From Kordiimonas gwangyangensis DSM 19435 = JCM 12864 (GTDB lineage: Bacteria > Pseudomonadota > Alphaproteobacteria > Sphingomonadales > Kordiimonadaceae): a DNA stretch of 64,000 bases. Positions within the stretch are counted from its first letter, which is position 1. Each line of letters opens with the position of its first letter. The stretch spans positions 546,893 through 610,892 of the forward strand of contig NZ_AQXF01000001.1 in assembly GCF_000375545.1 (NCBI RefSeq). Direction: 5' to 3'. The notes under the pieces are model-generated. The model worked only from the letters and a program-made list of their open reading frames with translations, was not told the origin of the DNA and ran no database searches. A program made the translations under genes and the position numbers. Below are positions 36,072 through 44,907 of this stretch, piece by piece.

Positions 36072-38111
36072 ATGGTCAAGAAGGACAGTACCCGCGTGAG
36101 TAAAAAACCAACCCCGAAGAAACCGGCGGCAACGCCAACGTCCGGGAAGAAAAAAGCACCAACAGGCGGCAAAGCATCATCGTCCCGCAAGCAAATGGGT
36201 GTGCAGTCTGAAAAACAACCGCCCAAGCGCCGGGCGCGCCGGGTGGTGTACGGCCTGTCCGTGGCCGCGGTCTGGAGTTTCATGCTGGGTCTTGTCACGC
36301 TCGCTTTCCTTGCCCTTGACCTGCCGGACCTTGATAACCTGCCCGCACCGGGTGCAGCGGACCAAGCTGTCGTCATCAAGGCCGCGAACGGTGCAACGCT
36401 TGTGACCCAAGGCCCCATTTACGGGGACTGGATACCGGCAAGCGAGGCACCTGATGCCATCATCCGTGCTTTCCTCGCAGTCGAAGACCGGTATTTCTTT
36501 GAACACGCTGGCATCGATTTCCGCGGCCTTGGTCGCGCTGTAATCTCGAACGTGCAGGCCGGGCGTGTGCGCGCGGGCGGCAGCACCATCACACAGCAGT
36601 TGGCCAAAAACCTGTTCCTGTCGAACGAACGCACCATCAAGCGCAAGGCACAGGAACTGCTGCTCGCCTTCTGGCTCGAGCAGAAGTTCACCAAGGAACA
36701 AATCCTGACCCTCTACCTGAACCGGGTGTATTTTGGTGGCGGCGCGTATGGCATTGATGCGGCATCGCGCAAGTTCTTTGGCCATAGTGCGACCACGCTT
36801 TCGGTTGCAGAATCCGCCCTGCTCGCGGGTCTCGTAAAGGCACCTTCATCGCTGGCGCCACACATCAACCCGGACGGCGCGTGGGAACGTGCCCGTGTCG
36901 TGCTGGGCGCCATGGCCGATACCGGCGCGCTGACCCCGGAAGCCGCCGACAAGATCAAAAAACAGCCCCCCCGTATCATGGGTGCGGTCTCTGGCCGCGA
37001 TGTGCGATATTTCACTGACTGGGTTCTCAGCCAAACAAGCGAGGTGGCACCCGCCTCCAAAGGCAAATCCCTCGTCATCTACACCACGCTGGACCCCGGC
37101 GTGCAGCGTGCCGCCGCCATGGCGCTTGAGCGCGGCTTATCGGGCGAGGGAAAAAAACGCGGTGCAAGCCAGGGCGCGATCGTGGCGCTAGACCATGACG
37201 GCGCCGTACGCGCCATGGTGGGCGGCGAAAATTACGGCAAAAGCCAGTATAACCGCGCCGTGCAAGCACTGAGGCAGCCGGGCTCCGCCTTCAAGCTGTT
37301 CTCATATCTGGCTGCGCTCGAATCCGGTATCGACCCAAACGACAGGTTCATAGACCGCGAAATCAATATCGACGGCTGGTCGCCCAAAAACTACACCGGC
37401 ATATTTAACGGCGAGATGGAACTGCATGAGGCCTTCGCACGCTCGATCAACACCGTCGCCGTGCAGGTAGCCGAGGAAGCGGGCCGGGAAAAAGTCGCCG
37501 CCATGGCGAAACGCCTTGGCATCAGCACATCGGTTATGCCGCTCGCCAGCTTGCCGCTGGGCACCGAGGAAGTGAAACTCCTGGATCTCGCTGGTGCTTA
37601 TGCCGCTGTCGCGAATGGCGGCTTTGAAGCACACCCCTACGGCATTGTGGAGGTGACCACCCTTGAAGGGCAGGTCATTTACCGGCGTACGCCAGTGAAT
37701 CCGCGTGCGGTACTGTCCTACAAAGTGGTTGAAGACATGACAGCCATGCTGGGCGAGGTGGTGCAATCCGGCTCAGGCCGCAACGCGCGCATTGACCGCC
37801 CCGTTGGCGGCAAGACCGGCACGTCGCAAGATAGTCGCGATGCCGTGTTTGCTGGTTTCTCAAGCGACATGACCGCTGCCGTGTGGGTTGGTAATGATGA
37901 CGGCACCCCCATGAAAGACGTAACGGGTGGCGGTTTGCCCGCGCGTGTGTGGGCAGACTTCATGATTGAGGCCCACGCGGGTGCGCCGGTGCGCCCGCTG
38001 CTGGCCGACGCAGGGCTTTACCGTGCCGCCGCGAGCGACGACAACGAGCATGAAGACCTGAAAAAGCAGAAAAAGAAAAAGAGCTTCCTCAGTCGCTTGT
38101 TCGGCAACTGA
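36072..38111 (+). CDS. Class A penicillin-binding protein (PBP1-type)
   Basis: 679 residues from the ATG at 36072. A long Lys/Pro-rich cytoplasmic tail (1-58), one membrane helix (VVYGLSVAAVWSFMLGLVTL), a GT51 transglycosylase domain (EDRYFFEHAGID, GGSTITQQLAKNLF, RKAQELLLAFWLEQ) and a transpeptidase domain with SxxK in QPGSAFK, SxN in SIN and KTG in GGKTGTSQD. It polymerises and cross-links peptidoglycan. It is shorter than PBP1a of enterobacteria. A TetR operator candidate upstream hints at regulated expression, unusual for the main enzyme. Confidence 0.95.
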   Translation: MVKKDSTRVSKKPTPKKPAATPTSGKKKAPTGGKASSSRKQMGVQSEKQPPKRRARRVVYGLSVAAVWSFMLGLVTLAFLALDLPDLDNLPAPGAADQAVVIKAANGATLVTQGPIYGDWIPASEAPDAIIRAFLAVEDRYFFEHAGIDFRGLGRAVISNVQAGRVRAGGSTITQQLAKNLFLSNERTIKRKAQELLLAFWLEQKFTKEQILTLYLNRVYFGGGAYGIDAASRKFFGHSATTLSVAESALLAGLVKAPSSLAPHINPDGAWERARVVLGAMADTGALTPEAADKIKKQPPRIMGAVSGRDVRYFTDWVLSQTSEVAPASKGKSLVIYTTLDPGVQRAAAMALERGLSGEGKKRGASQGAIVALDHDGAVRAMVGGENYGKSQYNRAVQALRQPGSAFKLFSYLAALESGIDPNDRFIDREINIDGWSPKNYTGIFNGEMELHEAFARSINTVAVQVAEEAGREKVAAMAKRLGISTSVMPLASLPLGTEEVKLLDLAGAYAAVANGGFEAHPYGIVEVTTLEGQVIYRRTPVNPRAVLSYKVVEDMTAMLGEVVQSGSGRNARIDRPVGGKTGTSQDSRDAVFAGFSSDMTAAVWVGNDDGTPMKDVTGGGLPARVWADFMIEAHAGAPVRPLLADAGLYRAAASDDNEHEDLKKQKKKKSFLSRLFGN

Positions 38112-38162
38112 CAAGGCTTTATCAATATTCACCTGAATGGATGATTTTCCCGGGAGAGGTTG

Positions 38163-38534
38163 ATGTCAGTTGATGCGTTCATGGCCAAGCTTGAACACCC
38201 GCGTAAGGCGGAAATTGAAGAACTGCGCGCTATGCTTCTTGCGCTCAATCCCGATATCACCGAGCAGGTGAAATGGAATGCGCCCAGTTTCTGTGTGGAC
38301 GGCGACGACCGCATAACCCTGCGCATTCAGCCCAAGGGCCAGGTGCAGGTTATTTTACACCGCGGCGCTAAAGCCAAGACGCCAGCCGATTTCGCGTTTG
38401 AAGACACGGATGGCATTGCCAAATGGGCAGCGCTAGACCGCGGCATTGTGGACTTCCGCGACCGGGCCGACTTTGATGCCCGAAAGGAAGCGTTCCGTCA
38501 GCTGGCGACACGCTGGATAGACGCAACCCGCTAG
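38163..38534 (+). CDS. DUF1801 domain protein
   Basis: 123 residues from the ATG at 38163 (GGGAGAGG upstream). The pattern VDAFMAKLEHPRKAEIEELRAM, EQVKWNAPSF and the YdhG-like fold matches DUF1801, small proteins without known function. It follows the penicillin-binding protein gene after 51 bases and may be cotranscribed. Confidence 0.85.
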   Translation: MSVDAFMAKLEHPRKAEIEELRAMLLALNPDITEQVKWNAPSFCVDGDDRITLRIQPKGQVQVILHRGAKAKTPADFAFEDTDGIAKWAALDRGIVDFRDRADFDARKEAFRQLATRWIDATR

Positions 38535-38611
38535 CCACTGCGGCATATGGTCCGCCCATCTTGCACCGGGACGCTCGCGCTGCCATATGCAGTCGCGGAA
38601 AGAGAAACACC

Positions 38612-39013
38612 ATGCCGACGGCCACACATACACCGCTAGACCGCGCCATCATTCACCACTTTGTGGTGGAGTTTTACGCGCGGCTCAGGAAACACCCGGA
38701 ACTGGGCCCTATTTTTGAACGCCGGTTAGGGGGCGCGTGGGACAGCCACATGGAACGGCTGACCGATTTCTGGATGACCATGCTGGGCGGCGGCACATTA
38801 TACCGCGGCAATCCTTTTGACGTTCACCGCAAAATTGAGGAAATGGCTGAGCATCAGTTTGATGACTGGCTGGCCCTGTTTGAGGCCGCGGCCAAAGACA
38901 CGCTGCCCGCAAACCTCGCGAACCAAGCGACCGAGAAAGCCCACCGCATTGCCAACAGTCTCAAGATGGGGCTGTTCTACCGCCCCCAAGGCCTCAATCA
39001 AACCGCACCTTGA
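38612..39013 (+). CDS. Group III truncated haemoglobin
   Basis: 133 residues from the ATG at 38612. The sequence fits the group III 2/2 globins: AIIHHFVVEFYARLRKHPELGPIFE, then MERLTDFWMTMLGGGTLYRG, and HQFDDWLALFEAAAKDTL. Such proteins bind O2 or NO and are linked to microaerobic or nitrosative stress. Its 3' end overlaps the convergent metallopeptidase gene by 20 bases. Confidence 0.9.
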   Translation: MPTATHTPLDRAIIHHFVVEFYARLRKHPELGPIFERRLGGAWDSHMERLTDFWMTMLGGGTLYRGNPFDVHRKIEEMAEHQFDDWLALFEAAAKDTLPANLANQATEKAHRIANSLKMGLFYRPQGLNQTAP

Positions 39014-39713
39014 AGAGCGCCTGACCGTTCTTTGATTTCAGCCACTTCCGGCTGCGGTCAAATTCGGGGCAACAGCGCATCACATGCGACCAGAAACGCG
39101 GGCTGTGGTTCATCTCCAGAAGATGCGCCACCTCGTGTGCGGCAACATAATCGAGCACCTCATCTGGCGCCATGATAAGCCGCCAATTGAACTTGAGGGT
39201 GCGCGCGCTCGAACAGCTTCCCCAACGGCTGCGCATGTCGCCAATGCCGATGCGGGTGAAATGGGTGCCCAGGGTCTCCGCGTGTCGCTCGCTCGCGGTT
39301 TGCACTTGCGCACGCGCTTCCGCCTTCAGCCAAGTGAGCAGACGTTTTCCGGCAAGATCACTTGGGCCACCTACCACAAGGCGATCACCCTCAAGCACCA
39401 CACGGCGCGGGCTGGTGCCCGTGAATTCAAGCTGCAAGGACCGCCCGCGGAAGTGAATGTGGTTGCCGTCTTCCACCTGTTCGGCCCGTGTCTGCGCGGC
39501 GCGGGTTTTGGTGAGCCATGCACTGTTTTCATCCATGAAGCGCACAGCGGAGCGCACAGACGCCCGCTTGGGCACGGTGAGCTTCACGTCACCAGTCATA
39601 TCGCAGATGCGCAGGATCATGCGTTTGGCGCTGGCACTGCGCCGAATACGGACTGGCACCTCTTCACCTGCGAGGGTGATGCTTTCAGGATCACTTGCCC
39701 TTAGCTTCAGCAC
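38994..39713 (-). CDS. YgjP-type zinc metallopeptidase (SprT/DUF45 family)
   Basis: About 239 residues from a GTG at 39713; the start overlaps the end of the next gene upstream by 23 bases, with GGGCGG seven bases before it. The zinc site is HEVAHLLEMNHSPRFW (HExxH), preceded by RWGSCSSARTLKFNWRLIMAP, the standard pattern of this family. Role unknown; members are cytoplasmic and often sit near envelope genes. Its 3' end overlaps the haemoglobin gene on the other strand. Confidence 0.9.
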   Translation of the reverse strand: MLKLRASDPESITLAGEEVPVRIRRSASAKRMILRICDMTGDVKLTVPKRASVRSAVRFMDENSAWLTKTRAAQTRAEQVEDGNHIHFRGRSLQLEFTGTSPRRVVLEGDRLVVGGPSDLAGKRLLTWLKAEARAQVQTASERHAETLGTHFTRIGIGDMRSRWGSCSSARTLKFNWRLIMAPDEVLDYVAAHEVAHLLEMNHSPRFWSHVMRCCPEFDRSRKWLKSKNGQALFKVRFD

Positions 39714-40284
39714 GTGCGGCCGCCCTTTGCGCTTTTTTCGCCTCCATCCAGCGCCAAAGCTGGGGGTGACCCACATTCTCGGACAGGTGGATGTTTGCCA
39801 GCTTGGTGCCTGCCATATAGCCAAGATATGCGGTGATGAAGTTCACCCAGATGTGGGCATTGCTGGTGCCGTCGCCGTCCCAATACTGGAACCAGAGGAT
39901 GGCGGAAACAAAGTTCATCACGCTGTTGATGATGAAATTAACGATCAGTTCGATGGTGATGCTGAAGTGCCAGTTGGCGGGATCGAGCATCTTGATGATG
40001 AAGCCAAAAACTTCTTTCAGTTCAATAATGAAATAGGTGTAGAAGGCGGCTGTGCCGTAGAAGCCACCGCCAAAGGTCATCCACTTCTTGAGGGCGAAGT
40101 TGGTTTCTTTTTCCTTCTTTTCCTTCCGCGTTTTCTTGAGTGTTTTCAGCTTGAGGTCGAGATCCTTACGGTCGCCGAAAGGCTCGATCTTGCCGGAATA
40201 GAGCATCCATCCAAGTAGCAGATAGGCCGTGATCGCCACCGGGATCATGACCTGGAAAATCGAAGAAATTATCGCACCAAACAT
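39691..40284 (-). CDS. Multi-pass membrane protein, unknown function
   Basis: 197 residues: an N-terminal membrane helix (VMIPVAITAYLLLGWMLYSG), a very basic charged stretch (LDLKLKTLKKTRKEKKEKE), two or three further hydrophobic segments (FGGGFYGTAAFYTYFIIEL; ITIELIVNFIINSVMNFVSAI; VNFITAYLGYMAG) and an Ala/Arg/Lys-rich tail. I know no family. Its stop lies inside the metallopeptidase gene start, so the two are translationally coupled. Confidence 0.75.
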   Translation of the reverse strand: MFGAIISSIFQVMIPVAITAYLLLGWMLYSGKIEPFGDRKDLDLKLKTLKKTRKEKKEKETNFALKKWMTFGGGFYGTAAFYTYFIIELKEVFGFIIKMLDPANWHFSITIELIVNFIINSVMNFVSAILWFQYWDGDGTSNAHIWVNFITAYLGYMAGTKLANIHLSENVGHPQLWRWMEAKKAQRAAARAEAKGK

Positions 40285-40320
40285 CTAGTCCCCCTGAGAT
40301 GCCAGTTGGATGCCGTTCTG

Positions 40321-40749
40321 TCAGGCTGGCCAGTCCACCAAGTGGTCTTCATAGTCGCCGGCCACCCGCTCATCCACCGCGCGGCCTTTCACTGAATGGC
40401 CAGCTTCATGCACACTTTCACGCCTGCCCGAAATCAGCGGATGCCAGTCAAAAAGCTCCTTCCCTTCATATAAGAGACGGTAAGCGCATGTGGAAGGCAT
40501 CCATGGCAATTTATCCAGCAAATCCGGGCTCATGACCACGCAGTTGCCAACATAACGCTGGCGAACGAGATATTTGCCACAGCTGGTGTTTTCCGGGTCA
40601 AGGAAGCGGCAGGCGATATCCGTATAATGGATTTCGCCGGTATCTTCGTCCTCAAGCTTGTGCAGGCAGCATTTCCCGCACCCGTCACACAGGCTTTCCC
40701 ACTCCTCGCGAGTCATGTCCTGAAGCGACTTTTCTTTCCAGAAGCTCAT
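40321..40749 (-). CDS. YcgN-family cysteine cluster protein
   Basis: 142 residues, the usual length. The N-terminal cluster LCDGCGKCCLHKLEDE and later CRFLDPENTSCGKY and CAYRLL define the YcgN/UPF0260 family, which likely binds zinc or an iron-sulfur cluster; function unproven. Its ATG overlaps the TGA of the SCO1 gene (ATGA). Confidence 0.93.
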   Translation of the reverse strand: MSFWKEKSLQDMTREEWESLCDGCGKCCLHKLEDEDTGEIHYTDIACRFLDPENTSCGKYLVRQRYVGNCVVMSPDLLDKLPWMPSTCAYRLLYEGKELFDWHPLISGRRESVHEAGHSVKGRAVDERVAGDYEDHLVDWPA

Positions 40750-41342
40750 TTACGGGCTTTCTCCAGCACCGGCTTGAGCGCGGCGGCTATATCGCTTGGC
40801 TGGTCCTTGGCGGAGAACAGGCGCACATAGTCGCCGTCAGGGCCCATGACAAAGATGAACGACTGGTGGTCCATCAAATAGCCTTCGATACCGTCCTGCT
40901 GGCGCTTTTTGAAATAGACGCGGTATTTTTTCGCCACGTCCTGAATTTCTTCCATCGTGCCGGTGAGCGCGATCAGGCTTGGGTGGAAATCCTGCACATA
41001 GCTGGCGAGCGCTTCGACCGTGTCCCGCTCCGGGTCGACGGTGATGAAAAGCGGCTGCAGCGGTGCGGTATTATACCCTTCTTCCTCAAGCATGTTGAGG
41101 CCAGCGGTCATTTTGGCGAGTTCAAGCGGGCAAACGTCCGGACAGAAGCTGTAACCAAAATAGATGAGCATGTATTTACCGCGAAAATCACTATTGGACA
41201 TACGGTCACCCGTATGCGCGGTCAGCGTAAAGTCTCCGCCGAGGCGATCTGTCGCCTCTTGGCTATTTACAAAACGCTGAGCCAGTAGAAAAATTGCGAC
41301 CGCAACGACGGCTGCCCAGGCCACAATGCGTATTACTTTCAT
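40746..41342 (-). CDS. SCO1/SenC/PrrC copper chaperone
   Basis: 198 residues from the ATG at 41342. An N-terminal membrane anchor (IVAWAAVVAVAIFLLAQRF) precedes a thioredoxin-like domain with the copper site CxxxC in FCPDVCPLEL and the distal His in LMDHQSFIF. SCO proteins insert copper into cytochrome oxidase. In purple bacteria the SenC/PrrC gene sits next to regA/regB, and here RegB/RegA is 1.7 kb away on the other side of two genes. Confidence 0.95.
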   Translation of the reverse strand: MKVIRIVAWAAVVAVAIFLLAQRFVNSQEATDRLGGDFTLTAHTGDRMSNSDFRGKYMLIYFGYSFCPDVCPLELAKMTAGLNMLEEEGYNTAPLQPLFITVDPERDTVEALASYVQDFHPSLIALTGTMEEIQDVAKKYRVYFKKRQQDGIEGYLMDHQSFIFVMGPDGDYVRLFSAKDQPSDIAAALKPVLEKARK

Positions 41343-41495
41343 GCCACATCTCCATAATTTGATCGCCCGCCCACAGAAAAACGAGGCCAAGGGGCTTGTG
41401 ATCATGGGGTTGTTATAGAAATATGCAGGACAGATGTCACCTTGCATGCGGCATTTTTATCGCCGAATGACAAACAATTGAAAACGGAGTACCTG

Positions 41496-42065
41496 ATGTT
41501 AGCGATCAAACGCACCCTCTTGCTTGCCTTCTTCGCACTGGGCCTTGGCGCTGCCACGGTCCCGGTCATGGCAATCAATCCACAATATGACCTTCTCAAA
41601 GCTGTGGAAGAGGATGACATTAATGAAGCGACAGATCTGCTGACCAAAGGCGCAAATCCTGACACCCGCCGTCGCAGCGACCAGATTCCCGCCATCCTCA
41701 TCGCCGCCGAGAAGGGCAACCTTGCCATGCTCAAGCTGCTGCTTGACCACCGCGCGAACCCTGACCTTGCGGACCGCACCCGCGGTGTAACAGCGCTGAT
41801 GAAGCGCGCTATTGCAGGCGATACTGCGGGGCTTCAACTGCTGCTGTCCTATAAAGCCGACCCGAATCGCGCTGACATCGGCCAGGAAACGGCCCTCATC
41901 AAAGCTGTGCGCAGCCGTAAAACCAAAGCGGTTGAAGTATTGCTTGAGGCCGGTGCCGACCCCAACGTGCAGGACCTGACCGGCAAGACCGCGCTGGAAT
42001 ACGCCAAGCTTGACCGCAACCGCCGCCTGGTGAAGGCGTTAGAAGACGCGGGGGCCACGTATTAA
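41496..42065 (+). CDS. Secreted ankyrin-repeat protein
   Basis: 189 residues from the ATG at 41496 (GGAG six bases upstream). A signal peptide (LLLAFFALGLGAATVPVMA) is followed by four or five ankyrin repeats with the hallmark segments LLTKGANPDTRRR, LLLDHRANPDLADRT, LLLSYKADPNRADIG and LLEAGADPNVQDLTG. It is probably a periplasmic protein-binding module. It is divergent from SCO1; its stop overlaps the likely beginning of the CbiB-like gene. Confidence 0.9.
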   Translation: MLAIKRTLLLAFFALGLGAATVPVMAINPQYDLLKAVEEDDINEATDLLTKGANPDTRRRSDQIPAILIAAEKGNLAMLKLLLDHRANPDLADRTRGVTALMKRAIAGDTAGLQLLLSYKADPNRADIGQETALIKAVRSRKTKAVEVLLEAGADPNVQDLTGKTALEYAKLDRNRRLVKALEDAGATY

Positions 42066-42996
42066 CGAGCTTTCGGCCATTCACCAAAGTCCCTACCTGA
42101 CCTGGCTATTTCTGTTTGGGCTGGGTCTGCTTCTTGATCTTGTTATTGGCGGCAAAGGCGGCCTTGGTCGCCTGCCCCATGTGGACACCCTTCTGGGATT
42201 GTTGTTTGCGCCGGTCGCCAAACGGCTTGATCGCGCGCAGCGCAGCCCACAGGCACTGATGTGGCGCGCGGTCCTTGCGCAGTGTGTTTTCCTGCCGCTC
42301 GCGTTCATCATCGGCGTATACCTGAACGCCTTCGTGGCGTTACCGTATATAGGCCCACCGGTTGCGGCGCTCATACTTGCCCGCACGATTGCGTTCCGTA
42401 GTGCTTGGGACAACGGCCAATCGGTCGCCATAATGGCCGAAGCTGCCCGAGGATGGACAGAGACCATAACCCATACCCTCGCACGGGATTGGCTCAGCAC
42501 TGCTGTGCTTTTTACGCTCGGCGGTTTTGCTTTGTGGCTGCCCTTTCGTTTCCTCAGCGCCGTGACAAACCAGCGTGAGCGTACCGGCACCACAAAACCA
42601 TCAAGCCATTTCGAGCGCGCATTCATCCCGCTGTTTGACCTCGCGGCGCTCATGGGCAGCATATGGGCGGCATTGTTGTTTGCCTTCAGCACCATCTTTG
42701 TGCCCGGCACACAGCTCACCGCCATCGCAGGATTCGCGGCAGTGCGCCTTCGTGGCATTTTGTCACGCGTCATTCCGCTGACAGTTGTGGCATATGCACT
42801 CAACTTCTCTTTTGCCACGCGCAGCAAGAGGAGTGACGGTGCATCCACATGGATCGGGCCAAAGCAGGGACGGGCAAAGCTGACGAGCGATGACCTGCGC
42901 CTCGCGCATAAACTGATGCTCACAGCCTGTGGGCTCAGTTTTGTGACAATGGCGATGCTTGGCCTTATCCTGATGGTGTATGCTACCGGCCGTTAG
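42061..42996 (+). CDS. CobD/CbiB-like (AmpE-like) integral membrane protein with unusual start
   Basis: At least 271 residues from a GTG at 42181, but the conserved N-terminus extends further: codons from 42094 read YLTWLFLFGLGLLLDLVIGG and then GLGRLPHV, the usual opening helix of CbiB-family proteins. No ATG, GTG or TTG precedes it before an in-frame stop at 42040. ATT at 42061 (overlapping the previous TAA, with GGGGG six bases upstream) or ATT at 42079 are candidates, so I give 42061. No cobalamin gene is near, so adenosylcobinamide-phosphate synthesis is not implied. Confidence 0.7.
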   Translation: MNELSAIHQSPYLTWLFLFGLGLLLDLVIGGKGGLGRLPHVDTLLGLLFAPVAKRLDRAQRSPQALMWRAVLAQCVFLPLAFIIGVYLNAFVALPYIGPPVAALILARTIAFRSAWDNGQSVAIMAEAARGWTETITHTLARDWLSTAVLFTLGGFALWLPFRFLSAVTNQRERTGTTKPSSHFERAFIPLFDLAALMGSIWAALLFAFSTIFVPGTQLTAIAGFAAVRLRGILSRVIPLTVVAYALNFSFATRSKRSDGASTWIGPKQGRAKLTSDDLRLAHKLMLTACGLSFVTMAMLGLILMVYATGR

Positions 42997-43010
42997 GTAG
43001 GGGACAGTTT

Positions 43011-44321
43011 ATGACCGCGTATGAGCGGGATACGGACGAGCTTATTCTGGTCGACCTCGAGACACCGCATGGTGGCGGGGTCCGGCTCGGTACCCTTGTG
43101 CTTATCCGCTGGATGGCAGTTGCGGGGCAGTTGCTCGCCCTCCTGATCGTGGGCTGGGGTCTGGATTTTGACCTCCACGTTCACCTGACCATCCCGATTG
43201 TGCTGGTCTCAGCGCTCCTGAACCTGTGGTTCTCCTTCCGCGCGGACCGGAACGCGCGGCTTGATGAAAAACAGTCGGCGGCGCATCTGGCCTTCGACCT
43301 CATTCACCTTTCGCTCCTTCTGTTTGTAACCGGTGGGCTTGCCAACCCCTTCGCGCTGCTGATGCTTGCGCCTACAAGCGTTTCGGCGTCTATCCTCGGC
43401 CAGCGCAGTACGAAATTCCTGATTGCCATCTCACTCGTACTCGTGACCGCGCTGGCATTCACGCCGTTCAAGCTGCCGTGGAAAGGCGAACCGCCGGAGC
43501 TGCCACCCGTGCTGCTCGCAGGCGTATGGGTTGCGCTTTGTTTCACGCTGGTATTCCTTGCGCTTTACATGGCGCGGGTCGGGCGCGAGGGGCGCCACCG
43601 CGCGCGCGCTCTTGCTGCCACCCAAACCGCGCTGGAGCAGGAACAAAGGCTCGCCGCACTGGGCACCCTTGCCGCAGCCGCAGCCCATGAGCTGGGCACA
43701 CCGCTTGGGACCATCCTGCTGGCGGCCAAAGAACTGCTCGATACATGGGACGGAGACGATGCCACCCGCACTGACCTGGAACTGATCGTTGCCGAGACAA
43801 GCCGCTGCCGCGATATCCTCTCTGAGCTACGCGAACACCGAAAGGCTGGCTCCGCGAGCCACTTTACAGCCGTTGACCTTGAGGCCCTGCTCCGCGAGGC
43901 CGCGGGCCCCCATGAAGGACGCGGCATCCAGATCACTTATGCTGTCGTGGGCGAGGAACAACTCAAGGCCAAACGCTCGCCCGAGTTTATCCATGCTTTC
44001 CGCAATATTGTGGAAAATGCCGTAGGGTACGCCCGCAAGAAGGTGCAGGTCAGCGCCGGCTGGGATGACGATACTGTTTCCATCGCCGTAGTGGATGATG
44101 GTCCCGGCTTTGACCCCCAGATCATCAAACGGCTGGGCGAACCCTATGTGACCACCCGGCAACCCACACCGGGGCGGGATGGTGGCCTTGGGCTTGGCCT
44201 CTTTATTGCGAAAACCCTGCTGGAACGCTCGGGCGCGACGGTAGAATTTGGTACAGGCCCCGACGGCGGCGCCGAAATTTTGGTTGAATGGCCGCGTGAA
44301 CGGCTGGAAAACAAGGACTGA
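43011..44321 (+). CDS. regB: RegB/PrrB-type redox sensor histidine kinase
   Basis: 436 residues. About six membrane segments come first, with GGLANPF standing for the quinone-binding GGLNNPF heptad of RegB. The H-box is AAAAHELGTPLGT with His226. The redox-active cysteine of RegB matches Cys266 in SRCRDILSEL. The ATP-binding part has the N box (RNIVENAVGYA), DDGPGF and GLGLGLFIAKTLLERSG. It senses redox state and controls respiration and other energy genes. The kinase gene is followed by regA after 29 bases. Confidence 0.96.
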   Translation: MTAYERDTDELILVDLETPHGGGVRLGTLVLIRWMAVAGQLLALLIVGWGLDFDLHVHLTIPIVLVSALLNLWFSFRADRNARLDEKQSAAHLAFDLIHLSLLLFVTGGLANPFALLMLAPTSVSASILGQRSTKFLIAISLVLVTALAFTPFKLPWKGEPPELPPVLLAGVWVALCFTLVFLALYMARVGREGRHRARALAATQTALEQEQRLAALGTLAAAAAHELGTPLGTILLAAKELLDTWDGDDATRTDLELIVAETSRCRDILSELREHRKAGSASHFTAVDLEALLREAAGPHEGRGIQITYAVVGEEQLKAKRSPEFIHAFRNIVENAVGYARKKVQVSAGWDDDTVSIAVVDDGPGFDPQIIKRLGEPYVTTRQPTPGRDGGLGLGLFIAKTLLERSGATVEFGTGPDGGAEILVEWPRERLENKD

Positions 44322-44350
44322 AAGGTCCACAAGGTTAGAAGGACACGAGA

Positions 44351-44899
44351 ATGCCAGACACGGACACAAGCGCACTTGAAAAAACCTTGCTGATTGTCGA
44401 GGACGACAAAGCTTTCCGCTCACGTCTCGCGCTGTCCATGGAGCGGCGCGGTTTCACAGTATATGCCGCTGAAGGCGTGGAAGAAGGTGCGGTGCTCGCG
44501 GCACACAACAGGCCACGCTTTGCAGTCGTCGACATGAAACTGCAGGACGGCAACGGCCTTGACCTTGTACCAAGCCTCCGCCAGATGCGCCCCGACATGC
44601 GGATTATTATCCTGACCGGCTACGGCAATATCGCAAGTGCTGTCGCCGCCGTGAAAGCCGGTGCTGTGGACTTCCTCGCCAAACCGGCGGACCCTGACCA
44701 GATCGCGGCTGCCCTCCTCACGCCTGAAGGGCAAACGCCGCCCATCCCGGAAAACCCCATGTCGGCCGACCGGGTGAAATGGGAACATATCCAGCGTGTG
44801 TATGAAATGTGCGACCGCAACGTGTCCGAGACCGCACGGCGGCTGAATATGCACCGCCGTACGCTGCAACGAATCCTCGCCAAGCGGTCTCCGCAATAA
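44351..44899 (+). CDS. regA: RegA/PrrA/ActR-type response regulator
   Basis: 182 residues. The receiver domain has the phosphorylation site Asp61 in VVDMKLQDGNG, with ILTGYGNIASAVAAVKAGAVDFLAKPAD. A short linker leads to a Fis-type HTH (NVSETARRLNMHRRTLQRILAKRSP), the very conserved C-terminus of RegA. It works with RegB. It ends 8 bases from the convergent degenerate GGDEF/EAL gene. Confidence 0.97.
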   Translation: MPDTDTSALEKTLLIVEDDKAFRSRLALSMERRGFTVYAAEGVEEGAVLAAHNRPRFAVVDMKLQDGNGLDLVPSLRQMRPDMRIIILTGYGNIASAVAAVKAGAVDFLAKPADPDQIAAALLTPEGQTPPIPENPMSADRVKWEHIQRVYEMCDRNVSETARRLNMHRRTLQRILAKRSPQ

Positions 44900-44907
44900 A
44901 ACGGGCG

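Noticed and set aside
42061-42996. CbiB-like gene as evidence of a cobalamin synthesis cluster
   Set aside because: No other cobalamin gene is in the window and the family includes non-cobalamin AmpE-like membrane proteins.
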